Positions 50,250 through 59,097 of a DNA stretch of 64,000 nt are shown piece after piece (position 1 is the first letter of the stretch; every line of letters begins with the position of its first letter). Made by a program: the position numbers and the translations under genes. The notes beneath the pieces were generated by a model. It was given only the letters and a program-made list of their open reading frames with translations. It had not been told where the DNA came from and searched no databases. The DNA is from Streptomyces avidinii (GTDB taxonomy: Bacteria; Actinomycetota; Actinomycetes; Streptomycetales; Streptomycetaceae). The DNA lies in assembly GCF_014650695.1 (NCBI RefSeq), contig NZ_BMVL01000019.1, forward strand, positions 1 through 64,000, in the 5' to 3' direction.

Positions 50250-51334
50250 AAGACGACGAGGGAGCGGCCTCCCTTGCCCGCCAGCATGGCGTCGAAGGCC
50301 GCCGGGATGCCGTCGAGGGTGATGCGGTCGGTGACCAGGGCACCGAGGTCGAGGCGGCCCGCGCGGACGTGCTCGGCGATCACCGGGAGGTCTCGGGCGG
50401 GGTCGCTGTTGCCGTAGACGCAGCCGGTGAGGGTGCGGGCGAAGTGGAAGATCTCCAGGACGTGGAAGGTGACCTGCTGGTCCTTGCCGCCGATACCGAC
50501 GACCGTGGTGCGGCCGCCGCGACGAGTCGACTCCCAGGCGCCGCGGATGGTCTCCGCCCGGCCGACGCACTCGACGGCGACGTCCGCACCCTGCCCGCCG
50601 GTCAGCACGCGGATCTGCTTGGCGGTCGTGTCGGAGGCGAGCACGAACTCGGTGGCTCCGGCCGCTCGCGCCAGTTCCTCCTTGGCGGGGGACACGTCGA
50701 CGGCGATCACCGGGCCGGCCTGCGCGATCCGCGCGGCCTGGAGGGCGGCGAGGCCGACCCCGCCGACGCCGAACACGGCGACCGACTCGCCCGGGCGGAC
50801 CTGGGCGCTGTGCCGGACGGCCCCGTAGCCGGTGAGGACGGCGCAGCCGAGCAGGGCGGCCTCGGCGAGGGGGATCCCGTCGGGGGCGGGCAGCACGCAG
50901 TTGGCCGCGACGACGGTCTCCTCGGCGAAGGCGGCCACATTCAGCCCGGGGTGCAGTGCGGTGCCCTGCGCGTCGTGCGCGTGGACCGCCCCGACCCCGG
51001 CGAGCGCGGTGGCGCAGAGCCAGACCTCGCCGATCGTGCAGTGGTGGCACGCTCCGCAGGACGGCGCCCAGTTGAGCACCACGCCGTCGCCCGGGGCGAC
51101 GTGGGTGACGCCCTCCCCCACGGCGAGGACGGTGCCCGCGCCCTCGTGGCCGAGGACGGCGGGTACGGGGACGCGCATGGTGCCGTTGGTGAGGGAGAGG
51201 TCGGAGTGGCACACCCCGGCGGCGGTGAGCCGCACCCGGACCTGCCCGGGGCCGGGATCCGGCAGCACGATGTCCCGTATCTCCAACGGGGCTCCGACGG
51301 CGGGCAGGACGGCGGCGCGGACCATGGTCGTCAT
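50246..51334 (-). CDS. Zinc-dependent alcohol dehydrogenase
   Basis: A 362-residue medium-chain dehydrogenase. Catalytic zinc: Cys in AAGVCHSDLSLTNG and His in VLGHEGAGTVLAVG. Structural zinc: four cysteines in CGACHHCTIGEVWLC. The NAD-binding fold has VAVFGVGGVGLAALQAARIA and the preceding CAVLTGYGAV. Close to class-III/aryl-alcohol dehydrogenases. It follows the aldehyde dehydrogenase gene on the same strand (96 bases), so the two can oxidise an alcohol to an acid in sequence. Substrate unknown. ATG at 51334 chosen. Confidence 0.92.
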   Translation of the reverse strand: MTTMVRAAVLPAVGAPLEIRDIVLPDPGPGQVRVRLTAAGVCHSDLSLTNGTMRVPVPAVLGHEGAGTVLAVGEGVTHVAPGDGVVLNWAPSCGACHHCTIGEVWLCATALAGVGAVHAHDAQGTALHPGLNVAAFAEETVVAANCVLPAPDGIPLAEAALLGCAVLTGYGAVRHSAQVRPGESVAVFGVGGVGLAALQAARIAQAGPVIAVDVSPAKEELARAAGATEFVLASDTTAKQIRVLTGGQGADVAVECVGRAETIRGAWESTRRGGRTTVVGIGGKDQQVTFHVLEIFHFARTLTGCVYGNSDPARDLPVIAEHVRAGRLDLGALVTDRITLDGIPAAFDAMLAGKGGRSLVVF

Positions 51335-51430
51335 CTCGTCTTTCCGATGCTGGCTGGGTGAGGGTGCGGGTGCGGTGGCGATCGGGCGATCGGGGCGGGA
51401 CAGAGTGGGCCGGTGGGCCGGGTGGTGGGC

Positions 51431-52843
51431 TCAGAACTGCAGGGACTTCGTCTGGAGGTACTCGGCCAGGCCGTGCGGGCCCAGCTCGCGCCCGACGCCC
51501 GACTGCTTGTAGCCGCCGAAGGGCGCGAGCACGTTGAAGCGGCCGCCGTTGATGTCCACCTGCCCGGTGTCCATACGGCGCGCGAAGGCCACGGCCGTCG
51601 CCTCGTCGGCCGCCCAGACGGCGCCGCCCAGGCCGTAGACGGTGCCGTTTGCGATGCTGAGGGCCTCCTCCTCGTCCTCGTACCGCAGGATCGACAGCAC
51701 GGGGCCGAAGATCTCCTCCTGGGCGATGGTCATGTCGGGCGTGACGTCGGCGAACACCGTCGGCGCCACGAAGTACCCCTGCTCCAGCGGCGCGTCGGGC
51801 CCGCCTGCGACCAGGCGCGCGCCTTCCTCCACGCCCTTGGTGATGAAACCGCGGACCCGCTCGTGCTGCTTGGCATTGACGACCGGGCCGACCCGGATGC
51901 CGGCCTGGCGGGGATCACCGGTGGGGTAGTCGGCGACGGCCTCGGCCGCGAGCGAGACGGCCTCCTCGTACTGGTCCCGGTGGACGAGCATCCGGGTGAG
52001 CGCGTTGCAGCTCTGGCCGGTGTTGTTCATGACGTGTCCGACGCCTGCCGCGACGGCCTTGGCCAGGTCGGCGCCGGGCAGGATGACGTTGGCCGACTTG
52101 CCGCCCAGTTCGAGCGCGACCCGCTTGACGGCGGCTCCGGCCGTGGCACCGATCAGCTTGCCGACCGCGGTCGAGCCGGTGAAGGAGACGAGGTCGACCC
52201 CCTCGTGCGCGGCCAGGGCCTGGCCTGCGACCGGACCGGTACCGGTCACCAGATTGAAGACTCCGGCCGGGATGCCCGCCTCGTGCACGGCTTCGGCGAA
52301 GAGCTGTGCGGTCAGCGGGGTGTCCTCGGCCGGCTTGAGGACGAGGGTGCAGCCGGCGGCGAGAGCGGGCGCCACCTTTGCAACGACCTGGTGCAGCGGA
52401 TAGTTCCAGGGCGTGATGGCCGCGACCACCCCGACCGGCTCCAGGAGCACGGTGGAGTTCCCGATGCGTTCCTCGAAGGCGTACGAGGCGGCGAGTTCGG
52501 CGTAGGAGGCGGCCACGGCGATCGGCGATCCGACGTGGACCGCCTTCGAGAAGCCGAGCGGGGACCCGAGCTCGGCGGTGATGGTGTCGGTCAGTTCGAC
52601 CTTGCGGGCCAGCAGCGCGTCGCGCAGCGCGCCGATCAGCGCGCCCCGCTCGGCCGGGGGCGTGGCCGCCCAGCCCGGGAGTGCCGCACGGGCCGCGCGT
52701 ACGGCTGCGTCCACGTCCTCCTCGGTACCGGCCGGGACCGTGCCGATGACCTGGCCGTCGGCCGGGTTCACGACCTCGATCAGCTCGCTGCCGGCGGCGG
52801 GCCGCCACGCGCCGTCGATGTACATCCCGTCGTGGGCCTTCAT
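51431..52843 (-). CDS. Aldehyde dehydrogenase (NAD-dependent)
   Basis: A 470-residue aldehyde dehydrogenase. NAD-binding region: EPVGVVAAITPWNYPLHQVV and SFTGSTAVGKLI. Catalytic Glu is in VALELGGKSANVILPG and catalytic Cys in NNTGQSCNALTRMLV. The end is GGYKQSGVGRELGPHGLAEY. GGGAGG with suitable spacing fixes the ATG at 52843. An 18-base operator-like site shared with the regulon C tetR promoter overlaps the probable -35; the -10 is TAGGGT (complement of 52893-52898). Probably an operon with the alcohol dehydrogenase downstream. Confidence 0.94.
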   Translation of the reverse strand: MKAHDGMYIDGAWRPAAGSELIEVVNPADGQVIGTVPAGTEEDVDAAVRAARAALPGWAATPPAERGALIGALRDALLARKVELTDTITAELGSPLGFSKAVHVGSPIAVAASYAELAASYAFEERIGNSTVLLEPVGVVAAITPWNYPLHQVVAKVAPALAAGCTLVLKPAEDTPLTAQLFAEAVHEAGIPAGVFNLVTGTGPVAGQALAAHEGVDLVSFTGSTAVGKLIGATAGAAVKRVALELGGKSANVILPGADLAKAVAAGVGHVMNNTGQSCNALTRMLVHRDQYEEAVSLAAEAVADYPTGDPRQAGIRVGPVVNAKQHERVRGFITKGVEEGARLVAGGPDAPLEQGYFVAPTVFADVTPDMTIAQEEIFGPVLSILRYEDEEEALSIANGTVYGLGGAVWAADEATAVAFARRMDTGQVDINGGRFNVLAPFGGYKQSGVGRELGPHGLAEYLQTKSLQF

Positions 52844-52899
52844 GGCATTCCTCCCGAGCACGCACGAGCGCGTAGATCCGACCTCTCGAACACCCTACA

Positions 52900-52917
52900 A
52901 ACTAGCGCCGGTAGTTT
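52900..52917. promoter_or_regulatory. Candidate TetR operator C (copy 2)
   Basis: AACTAGCGCCGGTAGTTT, 17 of 18 identical to the site at 49199-49216. It lies 57 bases before the aldehyde dehydrogenase start and just upstream of its TAGGGT -10 candidate, so binding would repress the aldehyde/alcohol dehydrogenase genes. Confidence 0.7.
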
Positions 52918-52941
52918 TTGTCGGCCAGGGGGCGCGGGACG

Positions 52942-54405
52942 TCAGATGATGCCGAAAAGCATCCCCGCCGCCAGGACCACGAGGGAGGTCAGAGCCGCCC
53001 ATTTCACGGTGAACCGGGTGTGGTCGCCGAACTCGACCTTGGCCATGCCGACGAGGACGTAGACGGCCGGAACCAGCGGACTCGACATGTGCAGCGCCTG
53101 GCCGACGAGGGAAGCGCGGGCGATCTCGAGCGAGGAGACCCCGTGGGCGGCGCCGGCCTCGGCCAGGACGGGCAGGACACCGAAGTAGAAGCCGTCGTTC
53201 GACATGAAGTAGGTGAGCGGCAGGCTCAGCAGGCCGGTGACCAGTGCCATGTGCGGGCCCATGCCCTCGGGGATGGCGCCGACGAGCCAGTCGGCCATGT
53301 GCTTGACCATGCCGGTGCCGGTGAGGACCCCGGTGAAGACGGCGGCGGCGAAGACCATGCCGGCGACGTTCAGGACGTTGTCGGCGTGGGCGGCGATCCG
53401 GGCCTTCTGGTCGGGCATGTGCGGGAAGTTCACGGTGAGCGCGAGAGCGGCGCCGAGGAGGAACAGCACCGGGATGGGCAGCAGCTCCGTGATCATCGCG
53501 GTCAGCAGGGCGACGGTCAGGCCGGCGTTGAACCAGTACAGGCGGGGGCGCAGGGTGGGGCGGTGCGGATCCAGGCCCTGGAAGCCGTCCTCCGGGGCGG
53601 GGATGTCGCCGCTCCCGAGCGGGGCGGAGGCGGAGGCGGAGGCAGGAGCGGAGCCGGTCGCGGAGGCGGCCGCGGAAGCGGCGGAGTCGGTGGCGCCTTC
53701 GGCGGATGCGGACGGGCCGGACGCCCCGGGGGCGGCCGGGACCAGCTCGTCCTCGACCGCCTCCCGTTCCACCTGCCCGGGCAGTACCAGGGTGCCGACC
53801 CGGCGGCGCTCCTTCACACCGAGGACGTACGCCAGGACGAACACGAAGAGCAGCCCCACCGCGAGAGCCGGGATCATCGGGACGAAGATGTCGGCGGCGT
53901 CGAGCTTGAGGGCGGTGGCGGCGCGGGCGGTCGGACCGCCCCAGGGGAGGGTGTTCATGACGCCGTTGGCCGTGGCCGCGACGCCCGTCATGACCACCAG
54001 GCTGAGGCCGAGCCGCTTGTAGAGCGGATACATGGCCGAGACGGTGATCATGAAGGTGGTCGAGCCGTCGCCGTCGAGCGAGACGATCGCGGCGAGGACG
54101 GCGGTGCCGACCACCACCCGCATCGGGTCCGCCTTGCAGAAGCGCAGGATGCCGCGGACGATCGGGTCGAAGAGACCGACGTCGATCATCACTCCGAAGT
54201 AGACGATGGCGAACATCAGCATGGCGGCGGTCGGGGCGAGCTTGCCGACGCCGTCGATGACGTAGTCGCCGAGGTGCGCGCCCTTCCCTGCGAACACGCA
54301 GAAGAGTGCGGGGATGAGGACGAGCGCCGCGATGGGCGACATTTTCTTCAGCATGATCAGGACCAGGAAGGTCGCGATCATGGCGAAGCCGAGGAAGGTC
54401 AGCAT
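52942..54405 (-). CDS. CitMHS family (metal-)citrate transporter
   Basis: A 487-residue transporter with about 12 membrane segments. It begins MLTFLGFAMIATFLVLIMLK and has the CitMHS-type stretches ILRFCKADPMRVVVGTAVLA, VSLDGDGSTTFMITVSAMYP and PWGGPTARAATALKLD. These resemble the CitM/CitH metal-citrate:H+ symporters of Bacillus. The central cytoplasmic loop holds a low-complexity Ala/Ser insertion (about residues 210-265) not expected in the family. No ribosome site lies before the ATG, but TACCTT ends 6 bases upstream with TTGTTG 18 bases before it, so the transcript may be leaderless. Transport of citrate is inferred. Confidence 0.87.
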   Translation of the reverse strand: MLTFLGFAMIATFLVLIMLKKMSPIAALVLIPALFCVFAGKGAHLGDYVIDGVGKLAPTAAMLMFAIVYFGVMIDVGLFDPIVRGILRFCKADPMRVVVGTAVLAAIVSLDGDGSTTFMITVSAMYPLYKRLGLSLVVMTGVAATANGVMNTLPWGGPTARAATALKLDAADIFVPMIPALAVGLLFVFVLAYVLGVKERRRVGTLVLPGQVEREAVEDELVPAAPGASGPSASAEGATDSAASAAASATGSAPASASASAPLGSGDIPAPEDGFQGLDPHRPTLRPRLYWFNAGLTVALLTAMITELLPIPVLFLLGAALALTVNFPHMPDQKARIAAHADNVLNVAGMVFAAAVFTGVLTGTGMVKHMADWLVGAIPEGMGPHMALVTGLLSLPLTYFMSNDGFYFGVLPVLAEAGAAHGVSSLEIARASLVGQALHMSSPLVPAVYVLVGMAKVEFGDHTRFTVKWAALTSLVVLAAGMLFGII

Positions 54406-54478
54406 GTGGGGAAGGTAGGTGCCCCCTCAGCGCGCCAACAAGACGTCTACGCGTGAGCAATACGAGCAAAACCCCAGC

Positions 54479-56677
54479 TCAGGGCAGGGGTGTCAACTCG
54501 ACGGGGAAGCCGTTGAGCACCGCCGTGCCGGACAGCCGGTCCATGCGGGTGCCGTCGAGCAGCTGGTTGACGTTCGCACCGGGCACCGCGGCCGCCACCG
54601 ACAGCCGCGAGCCGGCGCGATCGTGGCCCCACCCGTGCGGGAGGCTCACCACACCGCTGCGGACGGCATCGGTGACCTCGACGGGCACCTCCAGGCTCCC
54701 GCCCTCGGCGGTGATCCTGGCCTGCCCTCCGTCCACGAGTCCGAGTCGCTCCGCGTCGTGCGGGTGGACGTGAAGGGTGCAGCGGTTGGAACCTCCGGTG
54801 AGGGCCGGTACGTTGTGCAACCAGCTGTTGTTGGACCGCAGATGGCGGCGGCCCACGAGCACCAGGGCGGCGGGGCGTTCGGCGAGCGCCGCGCGCAGCC
54901 GGGGCAGCTCGGCCGCGATCGGGTCCGGGAGCAGCTCGATCCTGCCGCTGCGGGTCTTGAGCACGCCCGGGAGCCGGGGCCGCAGCGGGCCGAGGTCGAT
55001 GCCGTGCGGCGCCTGCCGCAGATCGTCGAGGGTCAGGTCGTACGGGCCCGTGCGCAACATCAGGTCGAGGCGCCGCTCGGGGCCGGTGGTGCCGTTCAGC
55101 AGGCGGGCCAGTTCCTGCGGGTCGCCGCCGTGGAGCGGTGAGTGGGGATCGGTGACCGCCCGGGCCAGGGTGTCGGCGATGACACGCTCGTCGACGGCCT
55201 CGGGCGGCGCGCCGTGCAGTCCGGAGACGGCGAGGATCAGGCGCGCGTGGATCTCGCACTCGTCCATGCCCTCGCCCTCCAGCGGGACGGCGGCGGGCGA
55301 GTACCGGGCCTGGTTGCGCACGGCGAACCCGTTGAACGCGAAGTCGAAGTGCGCGCTCCGGGAGGGCGGCGGCGGTGGCAGGACGACGTGTGCGTGGCGT
55401 GAGGTCTCGTTCAGGTACGGGTCGACCGAGACCATGAAATCGAGCCCGGCCAGCGCCCGGTCCAGCCGGTCGCCGTCGGGCGCGGACAGCACCGGATTGG
55501 CGGCGACGGCGAGCAGTGCGCGGATCCGCCCTTCGCCCGGGGTCTCGATCTCCTCCGCCAGTGCGGCCATGGGCAGCTCGCCCTTGGCCTCGGGGTGGCC
55601 ACCGACCCGGCTCGACCAGCGGCCGAGTGCGAATCCCTTGCCCGGACCCGCGGGCCGGCCCGGCGGGGCCGTCGCCGAGAGCGGGAACAGGGCTCCGCCC
55701 GGCCGGTCCAGATTGCCGGTGAGGATGTTGAGTACGTCGACCAGCCAGCTCGCCAGCGTGCCGTACTCGACCGTGCAGCTGCCGATTCGCCCGTAGACGG
55801 CGGCGGTGGGTGCCGCCGCGAGCTCGCGGGCGAGCGTGCGGATCTCGGCGGCCGTGAGGTCGCATGCGGGTGATACGGCCTCAGGAGTGAAACTCCCGAG
55901 CGCGGCACCGAGTTCCCCGATGCCCTGGCTGAGTTCCTCCAGTGCGCCGGGGGCGGCGAGCTTCTCCTCGATCAGGGTGTGCGCGAGGGCGGCGAGGAGC
56001 AGTGCGTCGCTGCCGGGGCGCGGCGCGAGGTGGCGGTCGGCGAGTGCGGCGGTGCGCGTACGGCGCGGGTCGACGACGACCAGGGTGCCGCCGCGGGCCC
56101 GCAGGGCCTTCAGCCGGCCCGGGAAGTCGGGGGCGGTGCACAGCGAGCCGTTGGACTCGACCGGGTTGGCGCCCAGGAGGAGCAGGAAGTCGGTCCGGTC
56201 GAGGTCGGGGACCGGGATGGCGAAGGGGTCGCCGAAGAGGAGTCCGCTGGACACGTGCTTGGGCATCTGGTCGAGCGTGCTGGCGGTGAAGAGGTTGCGG
56301 GTGCCGAGGGCCTTGAGGAGCAGGGGCGGGTAGAGGGCGCCTGCCATGGTGTGCACGTTCGGGTTGCCGAGTACGACGCCGACCGACTGGGCCCCGTACT
56401 CCCGGACCAGGGCGGGGACGGCGGCGGTGATGGCGTCGAAGGCCTCCTCCCAGGTGGCCTCCCGCAACCGGCCGGCACGGCGGACGAGGGGGCCGCGCAG
56501 CCGGTCGGGGTCGGAGTCGAGCGCTCCGAACGCGGCCCCCTTGGGGCAGATGAAGCCGCGGCTGAAGACGTCCTCCCGGTCACCGCGGGCGCCGGTGACC
56601 GCGCCGTCCGCGAGGGTGAGGGTGAGGCCGCAGGTGGCTTCGCAGAGGGGGCAGATGCGCAGGGCGGTGCGGGACAT
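54479..56677 (-). CDS. Molybdopterin-dependent oxidoreductase
   Basis: A 732-residue molybdoenzyme of the DMSO-reductase family (bis-MGD). N-terminal [4Fe-4S] motif: CPLCEATCGLTLTLADGAVT, with the fourth Cys in FICPKGAAFGAL. The MGD contacts include VLGNPNVHTMAGALYPPLLL, LLLGANPVESNGSL, and the C-terminal part has HGWGHDRAGSRLSVA and GANVNQLLDGTRMDRLSG. It looks like the formate dehydrogenase/NasA-like branch. No twin-arginine signal, so it should be cytoplasmic. The ATG at 56677 follows GGAGGG. A TetR gene precedes it on the same strand, with an operator-like palindrome in the gap. The partner redox protein is not evident. Confidence 0.9.
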   Translation of the reverse strand: MSRTALRICPLCEATCGLTLTLADGAVTGARGDREDVFSRGFICPKGAAFGALDSDPDRLRGPLVRRAGRLREATWEEAFDAITAAVPALVREYGAQSVGVVLGNPNVHTMAGALYPPLLLKALGTRNLFTASTLDQMPKHVSSGLLFGDPFAIPVPDLDRTDFLLLLGANPVESNGSLCTAPDFPGRLKALRARGGTLVVVDPRRTRTAALADRHLAPRPGSDALLLAALAHTLIEEKLAAPGALEELSQGIGELGAALGSFTPEAVSPACDLTAAEIRTLARELAAAPTAAVYGRIGSCTVEYGTLASWLVDVLNILTGNLDRPGGALFPLSATAPPGRPAGPGKGFALGRWSSRVGGHPEAKGELPMAALAEEIETPGEGRIRALLAVAANPVLSAPDGDRLDRALAGLDFMVSVDPYLNETSRHAHVVLPPPPPSRSAHFDFAFNGFAVRNQARYSPAAVPLEGEGMDECEIHARLILAVSGLHGAPPEAVDERVIADTLARAVTDPHSPLHGGDPQELARLLNGTTGPERRLDLMLRTGPYDLTLDDLRQAPHGIDLGPLRPRLPGVLKTRSGRIELLPDPIAAELPRLRAALAERPAALVLVGRRHLRSNNSWLHNVPALTGGSNRCTLHVHPHDAERLGLVDGGQARITAEGGSLEVPVEVTDAVRSGVVSLPHGWGHDRAGSRLSVAAAVPGANVNQLLDGTRMDRLSGTAVLNGFPVELTPLP

Positions 56678-56727
56678 GGGCCCTCCAGGGGCGGCGGTCT
56701 GCGGCACGGGCACGCCGGGTGCACCGA

Positions 56728-56745
56728 GCATACCGACCGGTACGC
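56728..56745. promoter_or_regulatory. Operator-like palindrome before the molybdoenzyme gene
   Basis: GCATACCGACCGGTACGC is nearly palindromic (TACCG-AC-CGGTA core at 56731-56742). It lies 51 bases before the molybdoenzyme start and after the tetR stop. The half CATACCGAC also appears in operator A sites (34431, 41597), but the rest differs, so cross-recognition is uncertain. Confidence 0.5.
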
Positions 56746-56762
56746 ACGGAGGGGAGGGGTCG

Positions 56763-57386
56763 TCAGTCGAGTACGCGGGCGAGATAGGCGTGCATCATCG
56801 CGCGGGTCTCGTCGACGATGCCCGGATCCCCGGCCGGGTCGGCCCGGAAGGCCAGCTGGATCAGCGCGTCGGTGGCCTCGACGGCGACGAGTACGGCCCG
56901 CTCCAGAGTGGCGTCCGGGGTGAGACCGAGGTGCGCGGAGAGCAGCTCGGTCAGCCGGGCGGCGACCTGGTGGTTCGGGTCCGCCTCCGGCCCCTCGGTG
57001 GGCGGCGCGGGCACGCCGAAGTCGACGAGCGCGAAGCCCGGCATGCTGCGCTTCATGGCCAGGTACTCGTCCAGTACCGCGTCCACGACGGGCCGCCAGT
57101 GGGTGGCGGGGAGGTCGGCGAGCCGGTCTGCGATGCCGTCGACGTAGCGGTCCAGGTTGCGGTGGGCGAGGGCGATGGCCATGGCCCTCTTGTTGCCGAA
57201 GAAGCGGTAGACGGAGCCGATCGGCACGCCGGCGCGCAGGGCCACGGCACGGGTGCTGAGATTCTCGTACCCGGTCTCGTCGAGCAGCTCGGCGCAGGCG
57301 TCGAGGATCCGGGCGAGCCGGTCGGCGCTGCGCTGCTGGATCGGCGTACGGCGCAGGGAGTGGGCGGGAGGCACGGGGTCCATCAT
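56763..57386 (-). CDS. TetR family transcriptional regulator
   Basis: A 207-residue TetR regulator. The HTH is at about residues 22-65 (RILDACAELLDETGYENLST, then RAVALRAGVPIGSVYRFFGN). The effector domain is longer in its C-terminal helices (AVLVAVEATDALIQLAFRAD). Two adjacent ATGs (57386 and 57383) begin it. It lies directly upstream of the molybdoenzyme gene with an operator-like palindrome between them (56728-56745). Control of the molybdoenzyme is the simplest reading. Confidence 0.87.
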   Translation of the reverse strand: MMDPVPPAHSLRRTPIQQRSADRLARILDACAELLDETGYENLSTRAVALRAGVPIGSVYRFFGNKRAMAIALAHRNLDRYVDGIADRLADLPATHWRPVVDAVLDEYLAMKRSMPGFALVDFGVPAPPTEGPEADPNHQVAARLTELLSAHLGLTPDATLERAVLVAVEATDALIQLAFRADPAGDPGIVDETRAMMHAYLARVLD

Positions 57387-57418
57387 GCCGCTCCTCGCTT
57401 CCGGGTTCGGTGGGGGCC

Positions 57419-58801
57419 TCAGTTCAGCAGAAGTCCGATCCCCCCGAGGGTGTAAGTGATCATCAGCGCCAGCAGCGGCAGTTGGCCGGCCACCGCTCTG
57501 GCGGGCGGGAAGAGGCGTACGGAACGGTCGTGGGCCGCGACGACGCCGAGCACGTGACCGGTGACGACGGCGACGACCTGGAGGGCCGCGAGGCCGCCCG
57601 GACCCAGCAGTGGCACGGGTTCGGGGGCGTTGTCAGTGCCGAGTGCCATGCTTACTGTGCGTGGTCCTTCGACTACGAGGAGGGAGAAGTAGTGGGCGAT
57701 GAGATAGCCGAGTGCGATCGGTACGAGTGAGTGCGCGAAGGCGGTGAGCGGTCCGGGGTGCGGGCCGCTGACGAGTCGGGTGGCCGCGGCGCACAGGCAG
57801 TAGAGCGTGGCGACGAGGGCGATGGAAGCGAGCAGTCCGAGTGTGGCCGTGGGGGTGCGGCCGAGGGGGGAGGTCTGTAGGGCGTTGATCCACGAGGGGT
57901 TGTCGGAGAAGCCGTCGTAGGCGGTGGAGCCGAGGAGGACGCAGACGGTGGCGACGAGTCCGGGCCGCTCGGGTGTCGCGTCGAGTCCGTGGAAGGGGTT
58001 ACGGAGAACGAGGCGGCCGTCGCTGCGACGGCCGAGGGGGGAGAGCCGGGCCAGGAGGGTGGAGTACGCCTCGAAGGCGTCGCCGCCGTCGAACCAGCGC
58101 TCGCCGAAGCGGGCGGCGAGCAGGAGTTGGCCGGTGGCGTAGGCGGTGATCGCGATCAGGAGGGTGGTGGTGGATGCGGGTTCAGGAGCGACGAGTTCGA
58201 GCCAGGTGAAACCGAACAGCCCGGCGGCGGCGGGCCATTGACCGATCCGGACCGGAACGGGGCGGTGGTGGCCCGGGCCGGTGTCGGGGTCTTGGCGGCG
58301 CAGGGCCCGGGAGAGCAGGTGGTGGAGGGTGCGGAGCGGGTTGAGCAGGCGCCAGACGGGGCCGAGGAGGAGGGAGGCGGGGACGAGTCCGACCCAGAGG
58401 AGGACGTAGACGGCGCCGGGAGCGGGGTTGTGCGCGGGGTCGTCGGGACCGAGGAGGAGGTACAGCAGGACGGCGAGTGCGGCGGCGAGTCCCAGTCCGC
58501 GCAGAGCGGTTCGGGTGGCCGGCGCGTCGGCCACCCGCTGCAGGGCGGCGGGCAGGGCGAGACCCGAGCGCTCTCCGCGGAAGCGGGAGGTGGACCAGAG
58601 GAGGCCGAGCGCGAGGAAGGAGACGAACAGCGCGGCGAAGGCACCGGCGAAGGCATAGAAGGGAGAGATGGGCAGATCGTGCTGGGACCCGATCCCGTGC
58701 GCGAGCGAGGTGAGCGGATCGGCCGGGTGAAGGACCACGCCCTGGCCGCGACCACCACCACCGCCGCCCTGGGTGCCCCCCGGCCCGAGGGGGCTCACCA
58801 T
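57419..58801 (-). CDS. Uncharacterised polytopic membrane protein (envelope cluster)
   Basis: A 460-residue protein with about 9-11 hydrophobic segments, for example AFAGAFAALFVSFLALGLLW, GLAAALAVLLYLLL, LIAITAYATGQLLLAARF and LPLLALMITYTLGGIGLLL. There is a Gly-rich N-terminus (GGTQGGGGGGRGQG) and no recognisable transporter motif. Conserved polar bits are WFDGGDAFEAYSTLLARLSP and HSLVPIALGYLIAHYFSLLV. It is the last gene of a cluster with the cupredoxin lipoprotein and the beta-helix protein. The combination suggests one envelope function, possibly copper-related. That is inference. Confidence 0.7.
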   Translation of the reverse strand: MVSPLGPGGTQGGGGGGRGQGVVLHPADPLTSLAHGIGSQHDLPISPFYAFAGAFAALFVSFLALGLLWSTSRFRGERSGLALPAALQRVADAPATRTALRGLGLAAALAVLLYLLLGPDDPAHNPAPGAVYVLLWVGLVPASLLLGPVWRLLNPLRTLHHLLSRALRRQDPDTGPGHHRPVPVRIGQWPAAAGLFGFTWLELVAPEPASTTTLLIAITAYATGQLLLAARFGERWFDGGDAFEAYSTLLARLSPLGRRSDGRLVLRNPFHGLDATPERPGLVATVCVLLGSTAYDGFSDNPSWINALQTSPLGRTPTATLGLLASIALVATLYCLCAAATRLVSGPHPGPLTAFAHSLVPIALGYLIAHYFSLLVVEGPRTVSMALGTDNAPEPVPLLGPGGLAALQVVAVVTGHVLGVVAAHDRSVRLFPPARAVAGQLPLLALMITYTLGGIGLLLN

Positions 58802-59097
58802 GGGCCTACCCGGGACGGCGCCGCCGTCCCGCGGGCATCCCGGCAGGGCGCCGCTGGCCCGAGCCCGGCTCCGGGACGCCGGGGCCGGGATGCGGGACGG
58901 AGCGCGGGCCGGGATGCAGGCCGGAGTACGGGTCGGGACCCGCGTCCGGCCAGGGGCCCGGGTATCGGCTCAAGCCCCGGCCCGGGCGGGCGTCCGAACG
59001 CGGGTCGGGCTGCCGGCGCAGGCACGGGCCGGGCCTTGCGCCCGGGCCCGGGCGGCGGGCGCTGGGTGAGGCCGGGGACGGTGTGGGGGCGGGTCAT
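58795..59097 (-). CDS. Possible small Pro/Arg-rich protein
   Basis: A 100-codon frame from ATG 59097 to TGA at 58795-58797. Its start overlaps the cupredoxin gene stop by 4 bases (ATGA) and its stop overlaps the start of the membrane protein gene. The peptide is composed mainly of Pro, Arg, Ala and Gly with an RPASRP-type repeat (SRPVLRPASRPALRPASRP). No family recognised. The exact coupling at both ends suggests it may be translated, but GC-rich DNA makes such frames by chance. Without it, 58802-59093 would be a 292-base gap of low-complexity sequence. Confidence 0.35.
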   Translation of the reverse strand: MTRPHTVPGLTQRPPPGPGRKARPVPAPAARPAFGRPPGPGLEPIPGPLAGRGSRPVLRPASRPALRPASRPRRPGAGLGPAAPCRDARGTAAPSRVGPW

